Made by a program: the position numbers and the translations under genes | In this document: piece by piece, positions 10,379-20,800 of the stretch | Position numbering within the stretch: the stretch's first letter is position 1 | Layout: every line of letters begins with the position of its first letter | Assembly: GCA_937870915.1 (NCBI GenBank) | Contig: CALMZQ010000221.1 | Span: forward strand, 1 to 64,000 | DNA: 64,000 bases | Reading direction: 5' to 3' | Source of the DNA: an uncultured Ignavibacteria bacterium | Lineage (GTDB): Bacteria; Bacteroidota; Ignavibacteria; Kapaibacteriales; Kapaibacteriaceae | The notes under the pieces: generated by a model | Databases searched by the model: none | What the model was told of the DNA's origin: nothing | What the model saw: only the letters and a program-made list of their open reading frames with translations

Positions 10379-10939
10379 TTACGGCAAGGGGCGTTCATAG
10401 CGCAGAACATCGATTACCGTAGAGCCCCTTTCCTTGTGCCAAAGGAGGGAAACACCGTCCGGTACGATCACTGCTTCTTGATCACCGTGTTCGAGAACAA
10501 CTATGGCACTCGGAGCAAGGATAGGACTTGTTGTAAGTATCTCGGCGATATGATTGCACAACTTGAGTGCATATGGTGGGTCGGCAACGATCACGTCAAA
10601 AGGTCCGGCAATGCCATTGCGTAGGAATCCAAGGACATCGGCCTTGATAATGGTAACCTGTGGATCGTATCCGAATTCCTTCGACACTGACCGGAGGTGC
10701 CTACATACGAGGGCAGAGGCATCAACCATGGTGGCATGTGCCGATCCTCTGCTGAGCATCTCAAAACTAAGCTGCCCGCTGCCTGCGCAAAGGTCCAAAA
10801 CACGTTTTCCGGCGAAATCAATGTGGTGGGTAAGAACACTGAAGAGACTCTCTTTCAGAACGTCTGTTGTTGGTCTGGTATCAGACCCCGGGGGCTGTGG
10901 GACCAGCCTACCTTTCAGAGTACCACCGATGATCCTCAT
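10379..10939 (-). CDS. rsmD: 16S rRNA (guanine966-N2)-methyltransferase
   Basis: MRIIGGTLKGRLV, VLDLCAGSG, VADPPYAL. Confidence 0.93.
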   Translation of the reverse strand: MRIIGGTLKGRLVPQPPGSDTRPTTDVLKESLFSVLTHHIDFAGKRVLDLCAGSGQLSFEMLSRGSAHATMVDASALVCRHLRSVSKEFGYDPQVTIIKADVLGFLRNGIAGPFDVIVADPPYALKLCNHIAEILTTSPILAPSAIVVLEHGDQEAVIVPDGVSLLWHKERGSTVIDVLRYERPLP

Positions 10940-11781
10940 GGAGGGAGGAGTTCGCTTGTTACAGAGGACAATGCTGGTGCAACAAGTGGTCCGAGCAGAT
11001 GAGCCTTAGCCAACAATGATGACTTTGTGCTCTGATCCACATTGGCGATCACGCGTCGAAACGGTTGTAACCGTCCTGAACGGACCTCGAGGGGCGCAAC
11101 AGCTGCGGCGATATCTGCGTAGACGGATTTCGTGAGATGGTCTCCGAACAACAAAACTTTATCAATGAATGTCCCGGTGGCAGATCGGAGATCAAGTATG
11201 CTCGTATGGACAACAGAGTCTGGTGTTTCGTCAGCGTCTACGGGTACACATGTAAGGGACTGGAGTGCATGGTCAGCTCCGATCACGGCGCGATACCAGC
11301 TTAAACCTCTGCGCCCCATGAGCAACCATGGAGTTTGTTGCTGCGCAACTGTAGCCCGAGCGATCTCGATGTCGAGTTCGATATCGGAAATGAATATGGC
11401 GTCCTGATGGACTCTCCGATGAATCGACTCAATCACATCCTTGTTGATAATCAGGAGACCGTGCCATTGAGTACGGTGCATACGTGCAGGCATCGTTACA
11501 TCGTGTACCACGTCTACACCTTCCCGAACGTTAGGTAGACACGTAGACAGCTCAAACGAACGCCTCTGGCGTGCGTCTTCATTCGGATCTACCGGATATG
11601 CGTGATAGGTTATGGAAGACCCATGAACAGCAACCGTTATGTCCTGTGCCTTGCTGACGAGGTCGTCAAGGGACTCATCGGGGTTGCGTTCAACATAGGC
11701 CTCTAGGACCGGGACAGCATTGTCCGCAGACCATTGAGCTACTACAGTTCGTTGAGGATGAAGATAGACCGTTACGCGCAT
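10936..11781 (-). CDS. DUF3822-like hypothetical protein
   Basis: 281-aa ORF overlapping rsmD; the rsmD/coaD neighbourhood is typical for DUF3822; family call is tentative. Confidence 0.45.
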   Translation of the reverse strand: MRVTVYLHPQRTVVAQWSADNAVPVLEAYVERNPDESLDDLVSKAQDITVAVHGSSITYHAYPVDPNEDARQRRSFELSTCLPNVREGVDVVHDVTMPARMHRTQWHGLLIINKDVIESIHRRVHQDAIFISDIELDIEIARATVAQQQTPWLLMGRRGLSWYRAVIGADHALQSLTCVPVDADETPDSVVHTSILDLRSATGTFIDKVLLFGDHLTKSVYADIAAAVAPLEVRSGRLQPFRRVIANVDQSTKSSLLAKAHLLGPLVAPALSSVTSELLPP

Positions 11782-11791
11782 GTGTCTGAAT

Positions 11792-12274
11792 TTACGGCAC
11801 CTTGGCGTATGGTAGAAGTTTTGCGAGTTTCTTCTCTCCGATACCCTTCACATTGAGGAGGTCTTCTACGGACGTAAATCGGCGTCGCGTACGTGCCTCA
11901 ATGATACGTTGTGCCATCGCCGGACCTATACCAGGCAGGGTTTCGAGCTGTGATGCCGATGCTGAATTCAGATCAACGATCCTGTGCGAATTCTTTTTCT
12001 CAGGAACCTGGGGCAGTGTTGTCCCGGTATCAGCTCTCTGCTCTGGTTGATAGGGGGCTTGGTGGTTACCGTCTACCACAAACCGCTCTGCTTCGAGAGA
12101 ATCCAGTATCTGGGCGATTCGTTGAGCCGAAGCATGCTCGTGCAGGGACGTAACCGGTACGAGCCTCGTTCCCACAGTACCAACTGTGAGGATTGTTGCC
12201 ACAAACGTAACTGCGATAGCCTCTGACCGGGTGATGCCGAGGTGCTTCTGAATGGTCGTGATAAAACGCTTCAT
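11792..12274 (-). CDS. ComEA-like helix-hairpin-helix protein
   Basis: VDLNSASASQLETLPGIGPAMAQRIIEAR...FTSVEDLLNVKGIGEKKLAKL; N-terminal TM segment. Confidence 0.9.
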   Translation of the reverse strand: MKRFITTIQKHLGITRSEAIAVTFVATILTVGTVGTRLVPVTSLHEHASAQRIAQILDSLEAERFVVDGNHQAPYQPEQRADTGTTLPQVPEKKNSHRIVDLNSASASQLETLPGIGPAMAQRIIEARTRRRFTSVEDLLNVKGIGEKKLAKLLPYAKVP

Positions 12275-12304
12275 GGTTTACTCCCTGAAGCGCTCTACGA
12301 AAAC

Positions 12305-13453
12305 TCAGGAGAACGCTTCCTTGATCTTATCGAAGAAGTGTGACTCTACGCGTTGATCCTTCGGCTTGAAGTGATCACTAGTTGCCAAATCCTTCAGAAC
12401 CGACTTTTCTTTCGACGAAAGTTTTGTTGGTACGTGAACATTGAACCGTACAAGCTGATCGCCACTTCCGCGCGCATTGAGGTGTGGAATGCCCTTACCC
12501 TTCATGCGGAGCACGGCTCCTGGCTGGGTACCTGGTTCGATCTTTAAGGAAGCTTCTCCGAACAACGTCTGGACATTCACTTCTCCACCAAGTGCGGCGG
12601 TTGGGAAGTCTACCACAACATCCATATAGACGTCGTCTTCATCTCGCTCAAAGATCTCGTGTTCTGTCTGTTCAATAACCACAATCGCATCGCCAGACTC
12701 ACCACCCCTGCGTCCTGCATGCCCCTTGCCAGTGACGGTGAGATAATTACCAGTGTGTACACCGGCAGGAATCGTGACTTTTACGGTGGTTTCACCTTCT
12801 ACTCGACCTTCACCCTCGCATGTGTCGCATCGGTCCTTGAGGATCTCTCCGGTGCCACCACACGTGGTGCATGGCGCAATGTTGATGAACTGCCCAAACA
12901 CACTTCGTGATACTTGACGGATCTCTCCGGACCCTTCGCATACCGTACACGTAGAAAAGCCCGATCCTTCCTTGGCGCCGGACCCGTTGCATGTACCACA
13001 GGCCTTCCAATGGCGGAGTTTGATCGTCCGCTCCACTCCGGTGGCTATGTCTTCCAGGGATAATGGCATGCGCACTCTAAGATCAGCACCCGGCTCTCGT
13101 TGCGAGCGTTTGCGCCCACCACGTTGTTGTTGACCAAACATGTCGCCGAAGATGGACTGACCAAAGATGTCGCCGAATGCACTGAAGATGTCGTTGATAT
13201 TCGAATACTGGTGATAGTCTTGGCCACCACGCATGCCGGCATGACCATACTGGTCATATCGAGCACGCTTGTTTTGATCGCTAAGCACCTCATATGCTTC
13301 AGCGGCCTCTTTGAATTTGCCTTCGGCCGAGGGATCGTCTGGGTTGCGATCGGGATGATATTGCATGGCCATCTTGCGATAGGCAGACTTGATCTCGTCG
13401 GCCGACGCAGACTTACCAACACCAAGGATCTCGTAATAGTCACGTTCCGTCAT
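12305..13453 (-). CDS. dnaJ: Chaperone DnaJ
   Basis: [33 protein letters not shown]; CxxCxG zinc repeats. Confidence 0.97.
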   Translation of the reverse strand: MTERDYYEILGVGKSASADEIKSAYRKMAMQYHPDRNPDDPSAEGKFKEAAEAYEVLSDQNKRARYDQYGHAGMRGGQDYHQYSNINDIFSAFGDIFGQSIFGDMFGQQQRGGRKRSQREPGADLRVRMPLSLEDIATGVERTIKLRHWKACGTCNGSGAKEGSGFSTCTVCEGSGEIRQVSRSVFGQFINIAPCTTCGGTGEILKDRCDTCEGEGRVEGETTVKVTIPAGVHTGNYLTVTGKGHAGRRGGESGDAIVVIEQTEHEIFERDEDDVYMDVVVDFPTAALGGEVNVQTLFGEASLKIEPGTQPGAVLRMKGKGIPHLNARGSGDQLVRFNVHVPTKLSSKEKSVLKDLATSDHFKPKDQRVESHFFDKIKEAFS

Positions 13454-13965
13454 GTTCTCTCTTCCGTTGTTTCGTTATGCGCAGGTAGTCCGGCCGATGT
13501 GATCACTTTTGCGTGGCGGATCACCTTCTCATGGAGCTGGTAGCCGCGTTGTACGTTTTGCACCACATGACCCTCCGGATGTTCGGAAGCGGTGTGCATG
13601 AGGGCTTCGTGGAATGCCACATTAAAGGGTTCTCCAACACCCGCCTCAATGACGTTTACGCCGGATTCTTCAAAGATCTTCACAGCCTTTGCATAGATCA
13701 TTTCGATGCCGGTCTTCAGTGGCGATTCGTCCACCGACTTGCGAGCGGCTTCCACCGCCGCATGCAGATCGTCGAGCACCGGCAACATCTTTGTGATGAC
13801 ATGCTCAGAGGCATAGACCATCAGGTCCTGACGTTCCTGTTGCGTTCTGCGTTGAATGTTCGCGATCTCTGCGGACCGCCGATGAGCAAGATCCTTCCAC
13901 TCTTCTACTTGAAGTTGAAGGGCCTCAATCTGCTCTTCTAGGGTAAGTTCTTCTTCGTTTTCCAT
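13450..13965 (-). CDS. grpE: Nucleotide exchange factor GrpE
   Basis: Position between hrcA and dnaJ; coiled-coil N-terminus and GrpE-like C-terminal domain. Confidence 0.93.
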   Translation of the reverse strand: MENEEELTLEEQIEALQLQVEEWKDLAHRRSAEIANIQRRTQQERQDLMVYASEHVITKMLPVLDDLHAAVEAARKSVDESPLKTGIEMIYAKAVKIFEESGVNVIEAGVGEPFNVAFHEALMHTASEHPEGHVVQNVQRGYQLHEKVIRHAKVITSAGLPAHNETTEERT

Positions 13966-13974
13966 GTTGGCTAT

Positions 13975-15060
13975 TTAGGGTTGGTTTTCGGAGTCATCGG
14001 GCGATTGACGAACATCTCCGAGAGTACGTGTAAGAACGCTTGACATCAATTGCACGATCGAGATCATCCGACCATAATCCATCCTACGTGGACCGATAAT
14101 TCCAAGAGATCCTGTGGCATGTCCTGCACGGTAGGTTGTAGCGATCATTGCATAATCTCGCATGTCGGTCTCGGCAAACTCGTTGCCTATGGTCACCGAA
14201 ACCCGCCCTGGTTCTGTTGCAGATCCAAGGAGGTGAACGATAACGTCCTCATTCTCCACAAGTTCGATAACGCTACGGAGTCGATCCGGGGCTTCAAACT
14301 CAGGCTGTGTGATCAGATTCTGCGCACCGGATATATGCACCATGCCACCCGCCTTTGTGGAGACAAGATTCCCAACCTGCTCCACGAACAACCTGAACAG
14401 CGATGGGGTAGGGTTTGAGGAGGGGGCAAGCAGTTCGGAGAGCATTGCTGTGATCGATGAGAGTGGTCTGCCTGCCAATCTCTCGTTGAGCTGACGGGAT
14501 ACAGCCTCTACCGTGCCATGCTCGATCAACTCATTTGTCTCGAGAGTGAGCGTGCGGACGATGTCGCTGTCAAGGGCTATAACAACGAGCAGTCGCTCGC
14601 TTGACAGAGGAATCAATTCCACTCGCTGCACAAGGGCTTCACGAAGTAATGGAAGCTGAACCATGGCAAGGTGTCGGCTCAACGAACCGAGAATCCGCGA
14701 AGCATCGCGCATCACACTCTCCCGCGGGAGCGCGAGTAGGTCAGAAACCACCTGATCGGTCTCGTGGGTTGGTAGCCGGCCAATATCCACAAGGGAATCA
14801 ACGTAGAATCGATACCCTAGATCTGTGGGCATTCTTCCTGCTGAGGTATGGGGATGTGTGATATATCCCATCGCCTCGAGGTCCGACATGGTGTTGCGTA
14901 TTGTTGCCGGACTCAGGGGTAGAGAACGTTCCAAATACCGAGAAACAACACGCGACCCTACTGGTGTAGCATGAAGGATAAAGAGCTGAACGATCGCACG
15001 CAGGATCGCACGCTCTCGGTCGTTCAATTCTCGATGGTCCGCCGGAACGATTACAGACAT
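13975..15060 (-). CDS. hrcA: Heat-inducible transcriptional repressor HrcA
   Basis: PVGSRVVSRYLERSLPLSPATIRNTMSDLEAMGYI; IIGPRRMDYGRMISIV. Confidence 0.95.
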   Translation of the reverse strand: MSVIVPADHRELNDRERAILRAIVQLFILHATPVGSRVVSRYLERSLPLSPATIRNTMSDLEAMGYITHPHTSAGRMPTDLGYRFYVDSLVDIGRLPTHETDQVVSDLLALPRESVMRDASRILGSLSRHLAMVQLPLLREALVQRVELIPLSSERLLVVIALDSDIVRTLTLETNELIEHGTVEAVSRQLNERLAGRPLSSITAMLSELLAPSSNPTPSLFRLFVEQVGNLVSTKAGGMVHISGAQNLITQPEFEAPDRLRSVIELVENEDVIVHLLGSATEPGRVSVTIGNEFAETDMRDYAMIATTYRAGHATGSLGIIGPRRMDYGRMISIVQLMSSVLTRTLGDVRQSPDDSENQP

Positions 15061-15069
15061 CGCGTTCCC

Positions 15070-17664
15070 TTAGGCCGAAACAACAGAGAAGTAGAACCTG
15101 ACAAATGAGAAGGCATCATAGGACGCATTCCACGAGATCAGGATGGCAACGAGTGCAACAGCTACTAAACCGAGTCCGATCGAATACACAATCGTTGATG
15201 GCACGTCGAAAACAACCGATGTGGCTCGCAGCGTACGCATAAGAGACCAAATCGTGAGTGCTATCACTAGCAAGGGAACCCACAAGGACAAGGCGTCGGT
15301 ACTCAATGCCTGATAGAGGGCCACACCAATAGGGAGTAATACCACAAGTGGCAAGGCCGACCAAACAACTATCGTGAGTGTGTCGCGGAAATAGATCCGT
15401 GCCTTAATGAACATCGAGCCCACACGGAGGAGGAATGCAGCGAAAACGAAGAGCCCCATAACTACTGCAGACCACAGGGGGACAGCAAGTGTTGGTCTCC
15501 ACGAAACAAACCGAACAATGTCATAGGCAACATTGGAGGGAATGAGTAGGTGGAGCAGGTATTCGATCTCGGCATCAACCCGCACATAATACAGCAGTGA
15601 TGAAATGACTAGTCCTACGCAGCTGGCAATAACGATACCCAGGAACGATGTCTGAACCGCAGACAGAATACGCTGATCTCGAATATCTGCATAGAAATTG
15701 TACGGACGGGCAATGGCACGAAGCAGGTACTCGCGGAATCGGCGAGAGCGATTGATCAAGAAGGTCATGATCAATGCAAGGATGATACCCGCAGCAATGA
15801 ATACGAGTGGTGTGTCAAAGGCGGCATCACGAGCTTGAAGAAGGGGCTCCTTCTCATCGTTGATGAGTGACTTTAACATTGCATAAGAAATGCGTGGTTG
15901 GCGCCATACATCGAGAAGTCCGGATGTGCAGACATAGGCGTCATAGTGGTCAACCAACATCGTTGGACGCTCAAGCGAAAAGTCTACAAAGGACCAAATC
16001 ATCACTCCAGCTAGTCCGGCAGACATCGAGGCACGGAAACAATCGCGCACAACAAGAGCCTGCGCCTCATTTGAGAGTGGGTCACTGAAACCATTGGTGT
16101 TGCTTGGTGAGAGGCGAGAGCCAAATTCTGTGAGAACAGCAGCGGAGCGAAAGGCTTTTGGCAGCGCTTGAACGATGCGCTCGAAACGTGTGCGGTCCTG
16201 TGTTGTACTGAACCTGACAACGATGATGTCGAATCCGCCTTCGCTCGTACGATCGTAAAGTCCAGCGGGTACAACCTTGAACAACATCTTTGTGGACAGT
16301 TTCCGATACAACTGCACAAGATCGGCGTGGTACTGAGCAACGGCATCAGAACCTTCTTCGAGTCCGTCACTTAGACCAATGGCTATCACAGAGGGATGTG
16401 TGTCGAGGTACGAGATAGACCGCTCAGATGCATTTCGATAACGAGCAAGGAGTTCTTCTTGGAGGATCATGTCCGATGGAACGTCAGATGTTGGCAGCTC
16501 CGCCATTACCATAAGTCCGTATCTGTCGCAAAGGCTGAGGAAATACGGGTGAGGGCTTCCATTGCGGACACGTACTACATTCACCCCAAGGGTCTTCATC
16601 AACGAAACGTCGAGTTCCATCTGACGCCATGACATCGATGGTCCGCGGTTGGGATAGTCGTCAACATAATCAACGGCATAGATCGGTATGATCGAATCGT
16701 TGATCGAGATCTGACGTCCGCGGTCGGTGCTAACAACTCCGATAGAGCGGAATCCGACTGGTGTTTCATAGATATCTATAAGCTGACCGTCTCTCTCGAT
16801 CCTGACAACAAGGTCGTAGAGATTCGGTGAAGCAACACTCCATCGCTGTGGATTGGAAACCGACATCTGAAAACTGACAATCTGCTGTCTGGAACGTTCG
16901 ATCGTTACCGAGGACGATCCCGTCCGCGCTACCACCTGTCCGCCATCGCGTGATCTCAGCATGGCCTCAACAGAAACCGTCGTCTTCCCCTGCGCAAGTG
17001 CATCACCGCCCAGGGTAGAGCCAAGTAGACGTTCTACAGTTCCGCCAACAATTGTGGCCTTAACATTCATCGACCCTACACCCGACGTTATCGTGCTCCG
17101 CGTTCGAACGTCATTGGTCCATACATGCGGAGTGCCGACAAGAAACACTTCCCGCAGGAGCCCCATGTGGCGAGATCTCGATGACCGTGCAAATCCTTCC
17201 ACAAGTGCGGTGAGTTCGCTCGTGGGTGACACAACAAGCTCAACAGTATTTGTGCCGGGGACTAAAACTCTGTCCGGAATGCGAATCCCAAATGGCACCA
17301 TGCCACCCGGATATCGCATGATGAATCTCCCATTAACCCGAAGCTCTATCTCATCAACCACCCCGAGGACTTGAAGATGCCAGGTGTGTTTGCCTAGTGT
17401 AGCCTGTTCGATGCGAATTGTCCGCCGAAGGATCACCGGTGATCGAGCATCCAAGGAACCCGGTATAGAAACCGTTTCCAAGGGAACCCCATCATTCATT
17501 CGTTGCCACTGTCCACTTAAGTTGATGATCGTTCGTGTCTCAGAAGGCATGAACGTGGCTACCTGTTGGGGACCAAGTTGCGTGTACTCAGAAAAATCCG
17601 CTGCCAACAGACAGAGTGAGGAGATGGAGAGAAAGAGGAGGACGAGGGCGTATCGTTGCGTCAT
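15070..17664 (-). CDS. GH2-like secreted protein fused to a C-terminal multi-TM domain
   Basis: Signal peptide MTQRYALVLLFLSISSLCLLA; GH2-type jelly-roll and TIM-barrel features; five or more C-terminal hydrophobic segments. Confidence 0.7.
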   Translation of the reverse strand: MTQRYALVLLFLSISSLCLLAADFSEYTQLGPQQVATFMPSETRTIINLSGQWQRMNDGVPLETVSIPGSLDARSPVILRRTIRIEQATLGKHTWHLQVLGVVDEIELRVNGRFIMRYPGGMVPFGIRIPDRVLVPGTNTVELVVSPTSELTALVEGFARSSRSRHMGLLREVFLVGTPHVWTNDVRTRSTITSGVGSMNVKATIVGGTVERLLGSTLGGDALAQGKTTVSVEAMLRSRDGGQVVARTGSSSVTIERSRQQIVSFQMSVSNPQRWSVASPNLYDLVVRIERDGQLIDIYETPVGFRSIGVVSTDRGRQISINDSIIPIYAVDYVDDYPNRGPSMSWRQMELDVSLMKTLGVNVVRVRNGSPHPYFLSLCDRYGLMVMAELPTSDVPSDMILQEELLARYRNASERSISYLDTHPSVIAIGLSDGLEEGSDAVAQYHADLVQLYRKLSTKMLFKVVPAGLYDRTSEGGFDIIVVRFSTTQDRTRFERIVQALPKAFRSAAVLTEFGSRLSPSNTNGFSDPLSNEAQALVVRDCFRASMSAGLAGVMIWSFVDFSLERPTMLVDHYDAYVCTSGLLDVWRQPRISYAMLKSLINDEKEPLLQARDAAFDTPLVFIAAGIILALIMTFLINRSRRFREYLLRAIARPYNFYADIRDQRILSAVQTSFLGIVIASCVGLVISSLLYYVRVDAEIEYLLHLLIPSNVAYDIVRFVSWRPTLAVPLWSAVVMGLFVFAAFLLRVGSMFIKARIYFRDTLTIVVWSALPLVVLLPIGVALYQALSTDALSLWVPLLVIALTIWSLMRTLRATSVVFDVPSTIVYSIGLGLVAVALVAILISWNASYDAFSFVRFYFSVVSA

Positions 17665-17841
17665 GCAGTACACAATAGGATTGCAGGTGGTTCGTGCGAA
17701 TTGCAAAACTAACCCACGATGTATCTTTGTACATCATAAACTCACACGGAGAGGGCGTATACTCACCATTTGGTACGTTGCTTGCATGACCATGTTGGAA
17801 TGCAGATCCGGTTTTTTTAGTCCATAGGTGAGCTGCCCGAC

Positions 17842-20800
17842 GTGTTCGAGGGTTCTAAACGAACATCTTTGACGGCTTTGGTTCTGGTGACATGCCTTTG
17901 CATGGTCGCCTTTTCCACGTCCGTTTTTGCCACATCCCGGCCCAATGCCGTGGGTGAGCCTCTGCATATGGCCTGTGTTCAGGCTGCATCGTGGACAATA
18001 TCCGCGTATATCTTGCCCCTTTTGCAGGATACGACCAAGCCGCCGGTAGTTATTGACCGATATGATTCGGGCGATCCAAACAATACAGACCTGCCGAGAT
18101 ACTACCCAACAACGACGATCAAGCGATATGGGACTAGTCCGGCTCAGCGCAGGGACAGAACGATCCCGATCCCGAAGGGGTATTCCTCGTTTGGATATGT
18201 AGACTCTCTGCTCGGTAGTGTAACCCTGCGCGAGATGCTCGATGGTGTAGATGTGGGGACGATGGTTCCGATCACGATGGAGGGCTACCTTGAACAGCAG
18301 CGTGAGGCAATGGCGCGAAAACTGCGTGATTCCTCACTTTTGGCCTACGAGATGAAGAAACCTATGTCTTCTGCAGAGCTTACAAAGCTTATCGATCAGG
18401 CCACAAACATTACAATCCCTCTGCCTCAGAACGCCATCTTCGGGATTTTCGGGAAACCAGAGGTATCCATCAACGTCAATGGCGAAGTGAATGTTCAGGC
18501 GGGCTGGCGGTGGGATACGCAGCGATTGGGAACAGCCTCGGTCCTTGGACAGACACAATCAGCCCCGATCTTCAACCAGAATATTCAGGTAAATGTTAGT
18601 GGTCGGATCGGCGACAAGTTCCGCATGAACGTAGACTGGAACACTCTCAATCAGTTTGAGTTCAACAATAGATTTAAGGTTGGCTACGAAGGTTATGATG
18701 ATGATATCATCAAGCGGGTTGAGTTTGGCAATGTGAACTTGGAGACACAAAGTACCCTCATCGGTGGGGGACAGACACTTTTTGGTGTCCGTGCAGACTT
18801 CCAGTTTGGCCCCCTCTACCTCAAGACGATTGCATCACAACGTCGCGGCGAACGCAAGGTCATCAATGCCCGGGGCGGTTCTGCTCGTCAAATGTTCACC
18901 GTGCGAGCCTATGATTACACACGCAACCACTTCTTCCTCGATACTGCATATCTGCCAATCTGGCGTGCTTACTTCCGATCCACAACGCCGGTTATTCCCC
19001 CAGAAGGGGCTCCATTAGTGGTTAAAGAGATTGAGGTATGGGAGTCAACCACGGATTTGCGCGAAGTACAAGCTAACGAGGCAATTGCTATCGCAGATCT
19101 AGCACCCATTCGTGCTCTGCAAGGGGAAACATATCCGGTATCTGTCAAGAGTCAGGAGATCAAGGCCGGTACAATCGAGCGTGGTAGATTCACGCGCCTC
19201 GACAACAAACGTTACGAAATCGACTATAACCTTGGTACTCTAACCATCCTGAATCTTCGGACCGATCGGTTTTATGCCGTAGGATATCGCACAGAAGGTC
19301 CAACCACGGACAACAGGGATGACTTCTATCATGGCACGTTGACAAATACAGTGAATGAGAAGGATACACTGATCCTGAAGCTCATCGCCCGTCCGCAGAT
19401 GCAACCCGGATTCAAGCTTCTCTGGAAACGGTTGATGAAGAACATCTACAACATTGGCGTTGCCAACGTAAACCCACAGGACGCAAAGATCGGTATGTGG
19501 TATTACCGATCTACGAACGACTCCACTGATGTTCTCGAAGGGGCTCCCGATAAGATCCCAACGATCTTCCGCATCGATCAGGTCAACAATGGAACGGGTG
19601 CCGCTCCGCCTGACGGTGTGTTTGACGCACGCCCACCGGTCTTCAACTCTCAACGTGGTGAGGTTACGTTCCCAAGTCTAGAGCCATTTAGGGAAGGTAT
19701 TCGCGAATATTTTGCCTCAAAGGGAAATGCGCAGCTCGCCGAGCAGTATGTCTTTAATGAAGTTTATGACACAACAGATGCAGCAGCCCGACTCGTAACG
19801 GCAAAGGACCGATTCTTGTTAGTTGGTGAAGCTGCCGGTACGGCAACCGGCAATCGCATTCCACTGGCATATCAACTCGCTCCGGGTAGTGTACGCGTTA
19901 CTCTGGACGGTGCTCCGCTCCGTGAGGGCGTAGATTATACCGTTGACTACTATACCGGAACGATGTCGCTTCTGAATGCTCGCGCCTCACTGCCGAATGC
20001 CAATTTGAATATTGAATACGAGCAAAACGACATCTTCAATCTCACAACGAGAACGTTGCTCGGTATGCGTGCTGATATGGTTCTGTTCAACAAACGTCGG
20101 ATGAACGGATCTATCGGCATGACGATGATGAACTACGATCAAGCTGCGATCGTAGACCGTGTTATGCCGGGCCAAGAGCCAAACTCGAACTTCATGATGG
20201 GATTCGATGCAAAATTCAATGCAGAACTGCCGTGGTTAACACGGGCTCTTGATGCATTACCGGGCCTAGATACAAAGGAAAAGTCAACGTGGACGTTTAC
20301 GGGTGAATGGGCAATGGTTTCTCCCACACCGAACAAACGGACTTCCACTGTTGCCAGTGATGCAGGCAAGGCCGTTGCCTATGTTGATGACTTCGAAAGT
20401 GCTCGCCGATATCTATCGTTCGGTCTTACTCCTACAGTTTGGCAACATTCATCTCCTTCTAAAGATGAAACACTGTGGGATCATGACACAAATGCAGTGA
20501 AGTTCAAAGGCAAGACCTTCTGGTACCAGAAATTCGTTCCCGATGTGCCACAGGCAGATGTCTACCCTAATCGTGCTCGTGCGCAAGGTAGGAACAACAT
20601 CAATCCTATCAGATTGGTGTTTGAACCTCGCGAACGTGGGATCTACAATCCCAATCCGGAGTTCCTTGATCCAAAGAATCCACGTTGGAATGATGCAGAT
20701 TCGCTTGCTGTGAGGGCATTCACGCAGAGCTATATCGAACAGAATCGACCAAAGATCTGGGGCGGTATGCTCAGGTTGCTCTCTCCATTCAATACGAACT

